Assembly: GCA_964547985.1 (NCBI GenBank)
Contig: CAZJPV010000058.1
Location: 1 to 11,948 of the forward strand
Direction of reading: 5' to 3'
Length of the DNA: 11,948 nucleotides
Source: JAPLJU01 sp964547985
GTDB lineage: Bacteria; Desulfobacterota; Syntrophia; Syntrophales; UBA2192
The notes below the pieces were generated by a model that saw only the letters and a program-made list of their open reading frames with translations, was not told where the DNA came from and made no database searches. Shown here one piece after another: positions 7,217 through 11,948 of this stretch (its first letter is position 1; the number at the start of each line of letters is the position of its first letter). Position numbers and translations under genes: made by a program.

Positions 7217-8498
7217 TCGATGCTTTGATCATCTCCATGAAAGCGTCGATACGCGTGGCCACCTGGCTTTCCGAAAAGCTCCGCTCGTCCACCATGTCCG
7301 CCTCGAGGATGAGCGATGGGATCCTCCGTTCCTTCTCGACAATCTTCGCAATGTCATACTGGCCCAGGGAGTAAGGCTTGCAACTTCGATTCGAGTGCAT
7401 CACGATGCCGTCCACGTTGTACTTGTCTACCATGGCGAGCACCATGCACGCCATCTCATCCACGCCGATGTTGAGGTAGATGCGCGTATAGGCCTCGGCC
7501 ATGGAATCGAAGAAGTTGTTTTCGTCGATGTATTTCATCGAGCCGCACCAGGCCGAGGTGTAAGTATCGGCTACCAGGCAGGCGTTGTGAGAGGCGAATT
7601 TCTCCGACAGCCACCGCGTTCGGTGCCAGATGGGGATGTTGTCCCAGAGAAGGCGATACTTCTCGTCCGGGATGGCGCCGGCTCCCCTCGCGACCCTGTC
7701 ATTCATTCTTTCCAGAAGCTGGCGGTAGTAATCGACGGCTTCCCGCGTCCCCCTGAGGGTCACGATCAGCGCCAGGTGGTAGAAGGCGTCGAAGGCGCTC
7801 ATGGGTGCTGGCCGGTTGACCGTCGTGTCGAGCACCGCCTGCCAGAGACGTTGAGCCTCCAGGGAGAGCTTCCCCACGTTCGACAGACGCCCGTGATCCA
7901 TTTTTTTGCCGCAGGCCTCCTCCAGAAAGAGGACGTATTCATCCAGCTGCCTGCGGACGTAGCGCCTGACCTCCTCGCTGAACCCCGTGTGACAGAAAGG
8001 CGTGTCAAATATGAAAAGGGGAACGTTGAAGTAACGGGCCTGCACTTCGTACCACTTGAGCACCGTCCCGCAGATATTGTTGCAGCAGACGAGCATGTCG
8101 GGACGCGGAAGCCCGCCGATGGGACCGCCGTTCACGGTGGCACAGGCTATGTCGGAACGGGCGTAGGAACAAAGATCACTGGAATACCCCATGGATTCCG
8201 ATGTTTCGCAGAGGCTAGCCCCCATCTTGCTTGCCCCGATCATGGCGCCGTGATTCTCGGGATAGACGGGGATGACATCCATGGCGATGAGCGGCTCGAC
8301 GGGGCCGCCGCTCGTGATCCAGGCCACCTTCCTGCCGCCTATGCGCGTGCTCTTGGCCTCCATGTAATAGACCGCCAGGATTTCCTTCATCTTCTTGTTC
8401 TTCTTGAAGCGAAGGAATATCTTCCTGATGCCGGCAAGAAAGAAGAGGAAGATCTCCTGTATGAGGCTCATTGATTTTGTCTTCTTATGCTCCGCCAT
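7209..8498 (-). CDS. 2-hydroxyacyl-CoA dehydratase family protein, larger subunit (BcrB/HgdA-like)
   Basis: This 429-aa protein is a member of the 2-hydroxyacyl-CoA dehydratase / benzoyl-CoA reductase subunit family, which holds a [4Fe-4S] cluster and with its partner removes water from, or reduces, an acyl-CoA by a ketyl-radical route. The N-terminal domain carries WITSGGPVEPLIAMDVIPVYPE (60-81) and candidate cluster cysteines in DLCSYARSD (Cys110) and NNICGT (Cys143). The C-terminal domain has HSNRSCKPYSLGQYD (368-382, Cys373) and ends in the family tail ILEADMVDE...RIDAFMEMI (397-424). There are twelve cysteines in total. Residues 11-36 form an unusual hydrophobic-then-basic segment ahead of the domain. 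It starts 15 bases after the stop of the partner subunit. The 429-aa length is close to BcrB. Substrate unknown. Confidence 0.93.
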   Translation of the reverse strand: MAEHKKTKSMSLIQEIFLFFLAGIRKIFLRFKKNKKMKEILAVYYMEAKSTRIGGRKVAWITSGGPVEPLIAMDVIPVYPENHGAMIGASKMGASLCETSESMGYSSDLCSYARSDIACATVNGGPIGGLPRPDMLVCCNNICGTVLKWYEVQARYFNVPLFIFDTPFCHTGFSEEVRRYVRRQLDEYVLFLEEACGKKMDHGRLSNVGKLSLEAQRLWQAVLDTTVNRPAPMSAFDAFYHLALIVTLRGTREAVDYYRQLLERMNDRVARGAGAIPDEKYRLLWDNIPIWHRTRWLSEKFASHNACLVADTYTSAWCGSMKYIDENNFFDSMAEAYTRIYLNIGVDEMACMVLAMVDKYNVDGIVMHSNRSCKPYSLGQYDIAKIVEKERRIPSLILEADMVDERSFSESQVATRIDAFMEMIKASKQ

Positions 8499-8513
8499 CC
8501 CTCTTTTCCGTTC

Positions 8514-9635
8514 CTACAGCATCTCGATGAATGTTTCAAACCGCGTCTGCAGCTGCCCTTCCGACGGGAGCTGGTCCTCCACCTCGAGCATGATACTCGG
8601 GATCCCCTTACGGTCGAGGGCCTCCTTCAGGTAGGGATAGTCAAAGGCATGGGGATCACAGAACTTGAGAAAGAAGAAGACGACACCCTGCGCCTTTTTC
8701 TCCCAGACGATGTCAACAAGGTGGTCGGCCCTGGTGAAAAGCCCTGTGTGCTTTGCCGGGCAGGGAGGCCGTGCCATGTACCGTTCGGCAATTGCCGCGA
8801 CGGGGTCATCCTTGATTTCCGTCGTGCCTTCGAAGTATCTCGAGCCCGTACAGAAATCATCCCCCACGACGACACCACCCGCCTCCTCGATGATCCGGTA
8901 GATGTCGGGGTGGTTGCAGATGCCGCCGGCCATGACAAGGCGCTTTCCCACGGTTTCATCCCCCGGTCCTTTTTCCCTTTCCAGTTCCGTGACGATACCG
9001 GGCAGAATTTCCAGGAGACGATCCCGGTCCATGATCATCGAGGCCTTGATTATCGAGTGAAGGTCGCTTCCGCTGATGATTCCCGGGTATGTGGACTTGA
9101 CCTCGTAGAGCCTGCCGAGATAACCCCTGATCCGGTTGAAAACCCTTACGGCATCCTGCATTACTTCTTTGCCGATCGTGATGTTCAGCCGGGATTCCAC
9201 GTCACACGTGAATTTGCGAAGGACGTCTGACATATAAGTTTTTGCGCTTTCCGTGTCCAGCTTCACGGGCAGCACTACATCGAGATGAAAAAGCCCCTTC
9301 ACGTTCATGCGCCACACATCGGAGAGCCTCTGGATCGAGTCACAGGTGTGGGGGAAGATGGCACCGTCAAGAAACTCAAGACGCCCCGCCAGGGCCCCTT
9401 CAAGAGCGCCCCGCACAAGTGAGCAGCAGTAGGCCTGAAAGTGCGCGTCAGCGAGATGGATGGCCTCGCCCGTTCCGAAAAGCCTGAAGGGATGGGCGCC
9501 AGCGGCATAGATAATCTCTTCCGGCGTGTAGGAACAGAAATACCCCACGATCTTACGGCGGCTTTCACCCTTCAACTTTCTTCCGTAATCCACCGGGTCT
9601 TTGAGGATCTCATAAAATTCTTCCAGCCCCGTCAT
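8514..9635 (-). CDS. 2-hydroxyacyl-CoA dehydratase family protein, smaller subunit (BcrC/HgdB-like)
   Basis: This 373-aa protein is the partner subunit of the dehydratase/reductase. Landmarks are GYFCSYTPEEIIYAAGAHPFR (31-51), the usual N-terminal Rossmann-like entry, then candidate cluster ligands CCSLVRG (Cys70/71), FPHTCDSIQR (Cys98) and LKFCDPHAFDYP (Cys326), followed by IPSIMLEVEDQ and the QLQTRFETFIEML tail. The tail is clearly homologous to that of the neighbouring 429-aa protein, so the pair arose by duplication. In HgdB/BcrC proteins these cysteines bind a [4Fe-4S] cluster, and one open coordination site contacts the substrate thioester. The start has GGGGAG eight bases upstream. It is the first gene of the leftward operon, and the region upstream holds inverted repeats and a TTGACA. 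The gene order small subunit, large subunit, activator matches bcrC-bcrB-bcrA/D, while dehydratases commonly place the activator first. The exact reaction cannot be decided from sequence. Confidence 0.93.
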   Translation of the reverse strand: MTGLEEFYEILKDPVDYGRKLKGESRRKIVGYFCSYTPEEIIYAAGAHPFRLFGTGEAIHLADAHFQAYCCSLVRGALEGALAGRLEFLDGAIFPHTCDSIQRLSDVWRMNVKGLFHLDVVLPVKLDTESAKTYMSDVLRKFTCDVESRLNITIGKEVMQDAVRVFNRIRGYLGRLYEVKSTYPGIISGSDLHSIIKASMIMDRDRLLEILPGIVTELEREKGPGDETVGKRLVMAGGICNHPDIYRIIEEAGGVVVGDDFCTGSRYFEGTTEIKDDPVAAIAERYMARPPCPAKHTGLFTRADHLVDIVWEKKAQGVVFFFLKFCDPHAFDYPYLKEALDRKGIPSIMLEVEDQLPSEGQLQTRFETFIEML

Positions 9636-9654
9636 CCAATAATCTCCCCGAGCG

Positions 9655-9704
9655 ATGCATGCGCGTGCATGGAGCTTGAATCATTTCTCCGCATCGAGAT
9701 TCAA
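9655..9704. promoter_or_regulatory. Two inverted repeats just upstream of the dehydratase operon
   Basis: CATGC (9658-9662) pairs with GCATG (9667-9671) around a 4-base loop, embedded in a longer near-palindrome ATGCA...TGCAT (9655-9670). Next to it, TTGAATC (9676-9682) is inverted as GATTCAA (9698-9704), with half-site centres 22 bp apart, two helical turns. Both lie between the possible -35 and the start codon at 9635, as expected for a repressor operator or a leader hairpin. Confidence 0.4.
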
Positions 9705-9712
9705 CCTGCCTT

Positions 9713-9741
9713 TCCGTATTTGAATATCGTCGTGATGTCAA
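9713..9741 (-). promoter_or_regulatory. Possible sigma-70 promoter for the dehydratase operon
   Basis: On the minus strand a perfect TTGACA (9741-9736) is followed 17 bases later by TACGGA (9718-9713), a poor -10. It would give a leader of about 75 bases carrying the two inverted repeats at 9655-9704. The weak -10 keeps this tentative; an activator-dependent promoter would explain it. Confidence 0.25.
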
Positions 9742-9745
9742 TGGA

Positions 9746-9775
9746 AAAGGGATGATCTGTCCTGACCATCCCTTT
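9746..9775. promoter_or_regulatory. 9-bp perfect inverted repeat upstream of the possible promoter
   Basis: AAAGGGATG (9746-9754) and CATCCCTTT (9767-9775) are perfect complements around a 12-base spacer. It sits immediately upstream of the minus-strand TTGACA, where an activator could bind. It could instead be a weak terminator, but no gene reads into it and only a short T-run (TTT then AATAT) follows on the plus strand. Confidence 0.4.
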
Positions 9776-10300
9776 AATATGAGACACAATATAAGATTAC
9801 ATTTTGACTGAAGATTTCACCTGCAAAGTGTGGAGATGAGTCAACGGCAAGAAATACTGATTTCTATTTAAAAGAGAAAATAACGCCAAGGTCACCGGGG
9901 CTGTTGGGCAGCAGTAAAGGCCTCCGCCGACGCTTGAGACCCCAATCGCGAATCACGAGTCACGGTTAATGACTTGCGGATACTCCGGGTTAATATCGAA
10001 TTAAGTCTTGACTCTTGATATTATTTGGTTTAGAAATGCCCCGCCGTGATCGAAGCACGGTTTGGGCAGCAACCCGCCGCGATTTGACCACCATTCTTAG
10101 CCGTCCATCGAGTTCATCCTTGACAATATTCGAGAATGTGCTCGTGGCGGCCACACCGGATAACATCCGCCCGGGAAAAATTAAACTCGACCTCGGCAAG
10201 CGTTTGGCGATGAAGCGCAGGGATGAGCGGTTGTCAGGAAAAACGACCGCCTGATCTGAATTCATCATAAATTCTTTTAAGAAAGGTTGAACAGCGAACA
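9776..10300. other. Gene-free stretch with a degenerate heptad-repeat patch
   Basis: I find no convincing gene between the two divergent units. Overlapping frames on both strands (about 10036-10254 plus, 9990-10301 minus) are Arg/Ser-rich and match nothing I know. From 9944 the sequence shows a 7-base period (AATCGCG, AATCACG, AGTCACG at 9944-9964; TCTTGAC then TCTTGAT at 10006-10019), related to the 7126-7216 spacer through a shared GTCACGG(G)TTAA. TAATATC (9991-9997) is inverted as GATATTA (10017-10023). A plus-strand TTGACT (10008) and TAGAAA (10031) with 17-bp spacing could be a weak promoter for the NTPase gene. Confidence 0.4.
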
Positions 10301-11362
10301 ATGTACATTTCCATCATAGGCACCATGGCATCGGGCAAGACCACCCTTTTCAAGGCGCTCTCGGGTATCAACGGCAATGGCAACGGTGGCAGCAACGGTC
10401 AGTCCACGACCAGCATCAAGGTGCCCGATGAGCGGATAGACGCTCTGACGAAGATTTTCAATCCTAAAAAAACAACATACTCGCGCATCGAAGTATCCGA
10501 CACCGTCGCGATCCGCGAAGGGGAAGTGAAGAACGAGACGCTGGACGCGAAGTCCCTTCAGCAGATCCGTCGAAGCGATGCCGTTCTGCTGATCCTGCGC
10601 CATTTCGATAACGGGCACCCGGCGGACCCCGTGGGCGACTTCCGGCGAGTACAGAGCGAGTTCATGCTGGCCGACATGGTCCAAGTCGAAGGCCGTCTCG
10701 TGCGCATTTGCAAGCTCAACGCGGTCAAGCCCAACCTGCAGCTCCAGCTGGAGCAGGCCCTGCTCGAGCAGTGCCTTGCGCACCTCGAGTCCGAAAAGCC
10801 CCTTGCCACGCTGAGCCTTTCCTGCGAGGAGGACAAAAAACTCCGGGGTTTTCTTTTTCTGTCCCGAAAGCCAATGATGATCGTCATCAACTGCGTCGAG
10901 GAGAGGCTGGACGACGCGGAGGACATCGCCTCGCAGCTGAGGAAATGGCTCCCCGGTCACATCCCGGTGCTGGCCGCCTGTGGCCAGCTGGAGGCCGAGC
11001 TTGCCACGATGTCGCCTGAGGAGCAGCGGCAGTTCATGGCCGAATATGGAATCGAGGAATCTTTGCGCGGCCGCCTCATCCGTCTCGCCTATGAGACGCT
11101 GGGGCTCATCTCCTTCCTGACCGTCGGGGAGGATGAGTGCCGGGCCTGGCCCGTCCGCGAGGGCGTGAGCGCCCAGGAGGCCGCCGCGACCATCCACACC
11201 GATCTGTCGCAGAAGTTCATCCGGGCCGAAACCGTCTCCTATGAGGACTTTATCCGGTTGGATGGCTTTGCGGGCTGCAAGAAGGCGGGTGTCTGGCGGC
11301 TGGAGGGAAAGACTTACGTCGTCAAGGACGGGGACATCATGTCGATCCGGGCGGGCAATTGA
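10301..11362 (+). CDS. YchF/OLA1-like P-loop NTPase with C-terminal TGS domain, divergent
   Basis: This 353-aa protein is close in length to YchF (about 363 aa), a ribosome-associated, ATP-preferring member of the Obg superfamily. The Walker A loop GTMASGKTT (7-15) replaces the usual GLPNVGKST of YchF. The C-terminal third is typical: a helical FMAEYGIEE...LIRLAYETLGLISFLTVG segment leads into a TGS domain with AWPVREGVSAQEAAATIHTD (282-301), FIRAETVSYEDFI (306-318) and LEGKTYVVKDGDI (334-346). NCVE (197-200) stands where YchF has NVDE, the changed base-recognition motif. Two regions are degenerate: the switch I area is an Asn/Gly-rich linker (22-34), and the DxxG motif reads VSDTV (65-69) with no glycine. 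It may therefore bind but hydrolyse nucleotide poorly, or use another mechanism. The ribosome binding site is weak (GAAAGG about 14 bases upstream). It is transcribed away from the dehydratase operon, so a functional link is not implied. Confidence 0.88.
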   Translation: MYISIIGTMASGKTTLFKALSGINGNGNGGSNGQSTTSIKVPDERIDALTKIFNPKKTTYSRIEVSDTVAIREGEVKNETLDAKSLQQIRRSDAVLLILRHFDNGHPADPVGDFRRVQSEFMLADMVQVEGRLVRICKLNAVKPNLQLQLEQALLEQCLAHLESEKPLATLSLSCEEDKKLRGFLFLSRKPMMIVINCVEERLDDAEDIASQLRKWLPGHIPVLAACGQLEAELATMSPEEQRQFMAEYGIEESLRGRLIRLAYETLGLISFLTVGEDECRAWPVREGVSAQEAAATIHTDLSQKFIRAETVSYEDFIRLDGFAGCKKAGVWRLEGKTYVVKDGDIMSIRAGN

Positions 11363-11366
11363 GACA

Positions 11367-11378
11367 GGGACACGTCCC
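11367..11378. repeat. Palindrome GGGAC-AC-GTCCC after the NTPase gene
   Basis: GGGAC (11367-11371) and GTCCC (11374-11378) form a near-perfect palindrome five bases after the stop codon. The 2-base centre is too short for a stable hairpin loop, so it is better seen as a DNA-binding or repeat-family signature than a terminator. Similar GGGGACA words occur in dispersed elements of many proteobacteria; one recurs at 11729. Confidence 0.4.
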
Positions 11379-11437
11379 CAGCGTACTGGCAGGGGTGATA
11401 AAATTTAAGAAGCCAAATTGAACACCGGTTCAGAGAT

Positions 11438-11474
11438 AAAAAAAAGCGGGGCCGGAAATGGCTCTGCCTTTTTT
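11438..11474. terminator. Stem-loop terminator after the NTPase gene
   Basis: GCGGGGCC (11446-11453) pairs with GGCTCTGC (11460-11467), with two G-T wobbles, around the loop GGAAAT. It is preceded by an A-run and followed by CTTTTTT, so it can act in both directions. It lies about 85 bases after the stop at 11362 and is the likely 3' end of the NTPase transcript. Confidence 0.75.
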
Positions 11475-11810
11475 ATATCAACCCGCCTGAATGATTCCCG
11501 ATTGAAATGTTGTATCGGCAGCCGAGGAGAAAAATTCTCGCCATCAGGAAGGAATCTTGGTTTTCGTCAGGATTTTGTCGCCGAGAGATCGGTTTAATGC
11601 TTTCACCTGCTAATCCACGCCGTTGGTTTGCCGGGAGAAGATCGATTATTGATTGAAAGCAAGAACAGAGGTTCAAGATGAATGGACAACTTTTGCCGCA
11701 CCGTCGAGATACTGCATCCGTGGAAAAAGGGGACAGGCTGCTTTTCCCTTGCCCATTTCGGCAGGAAAAGATTGACCGGGGAATCCCGGCTATATAAACC
11801 ACAGAAATTC
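11475..11810. other. Gene-free stretch with small hairpins
   Basis: No reading frame here has recognisable features; the minus-strand frames at 11473-11812 are short, lack family motifs and cross hairpins. GGAAAA (11722-11727) and TTTTCC (11742-11747) flank GGGGACAGGCTGC, a repeat-like hairpin, and CCGGG (11776-11780) pairs with CCCGG (11785-11789) around GAAT. Confidence 0.4.
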
Positions 11811-11846
11811 AAAAGTCCCGAAAGTCATCAACCCTGGGGCTTTTTT
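11811..11846 (+). terminator. Stem-loop terminator
   Basis: AAAAGTCCC (11811-11819) pairs with GGGGCTTTT (11836-11844), with one G-T wobble, around a 16-base loop, and the T-run reaches 11846. The long loop lowers confidence. No gene is visible just upstream, so it may end a small untranslated transcript or be a backup for 11438-11474. Confidence 0.5.
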
Positions 11847-11895
11847 CTTTGCGCGCGATAGCTACATAAAGGATAGGCTTCTATAGAATCATTCT

Positions 11896-11932
11896 ACTTC
11901 TTGATTGACAGTCTTTTTTACAGGTGACCCCC
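11896..11932 (-). repeat. Right copy of the ~36-bp repeat, inverted relative to 2022-2056
   Basis: The minus strand reads GGGGGTCACCT (11932-11922), one variable base, TAAAAAA (11920-11914), GACT, GTCAATC (11909-11903), two variable bases, GAAGT (11900-11896), matching the left copy block by block. The outer GGGGG end faces right, so the two copies point inward and bracket about 9.9 kb. No similarity is seen outside the GGGGG ends. Confidence 0.7.
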
Positions 11933-11948
11933 ATATCTACCCATAATC

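Noticed and set aside
7395..8474. Long (359-aa) plus-strand open frame
   Set aside because: Lies entirely antisense to the clearly recognisable larger dehydratase subunit; His/Val/Gly-rich composition is typical of a shadow frame in GC-rich DNA.
10120..10150. TTGACA at 10120 as a promoter for the NTPase gene
   Set aside because: No acceptable -10 hexamer lies 16-18 bases downstream.
9990..10301. 103-aa minus-strand frame and an overlapping plus-strand frame at about 10036-10254
   Set aside because: Both are Arg/Ser-rich with no recognisable motif, and neither has a convincing ribosome binding site; they cross heptad-repeat and inverted-repeat sequence.
10277..11197. 306-aa minus-strand open frame
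   Set aside because: Antisense to the YchF-like gene, whose domains are unmistakable; no family motif of its own.
2022..11932. A complete insertion sequence or transposon
   Set aside because: No transposase, integrase or recombinase gene is present between the inverted repeats, and no target-site duplication is visible; only the repeats themselves are reported.

Overview
The window looks like chromosomal DNA of a strictly anaerobic, probably deltaproteobacterial (Desulfobacterota, Syntrophales-like) organism. This is inferred from the combination of a 2-hydroxyacyl-CoA dehydratase / benzoyl-CoA reductase-type enzyme, a compact-cysteine iron-sulfur flavoprotein and DUF169 and DUF5661 proteins. 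No taxonomic marker gene is present, so the placement is tentative.

Layout. (1) Positions 1-1990, plus strand: a 405-aa tryptophan/histidine-rich polytopic membrane protein with a repeated QPAxG motif, closed by a perfect 14-bp hairpin terminator, then a 99-aa two-helix membrane protein. (2) Positions 1991-2436: no convincing gene. It holds a repeat (2022-2056), a tRNA T-loop-like scrap and a strong stem-loop terminator (2302-2331). (3) Positions 2437-9635, minus strand: eight closely spaced genes, read from 9635 leftward. They are a BcrC/HgdB-like subunit, a BcrB/HgdA-like subunit, an ATP-dependent activator (HgdC/BcrA/D family), a DUF169 protein, a DUF5661 protein, an iron-sulfur flavoprotein of the NADPH-FMN reductase fold, a short RNB-domain ribonuclease and an EcsC-like protein. 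Spacing runs from a 4-bp overlap to about 90 bp, consistent with one operon ending near the 2302-2331 terminator. (4) Positions 9636-10300: a regulatory and intergenic stretch with several inverted repeats and 7-bp-period repeats. (5) Positions 10301-11362, plus strand: a divergent YchF/OLA1-type P-loop NTPase. (6) Positions 11363-11948: non-coding, with two stem-loop terminators, palindromes and an inverted copy of the 2022-2056 repeat.

How the genes may work together. The first three genes of the operon are the minimal set for an ATP-driven radical enzyme: the activator hydrolyses ATP to push one low-potential electron into a two-subunit iron-sulfur component that dehydrates or reduces an acyl-CoA. 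Their order resembles bcrC-bcrB-bcrA/D, but with a single 256-aa activator. The flavoprotein downstream could supply or relay electrons, and the cysteine-rich DUF169 protein may also be redox-linked; both roles are inference. No CoA-transferase, ligase or transporter is present, so the substrate cannot be read from the window.

The most notable structural signals are the inward-facing copies of a roughly 36-bp sequence at both ends of the 9.9-kb dehydratase/YchF region, and the heptad-period spacers at 7126-7216 and about 9944-10019.
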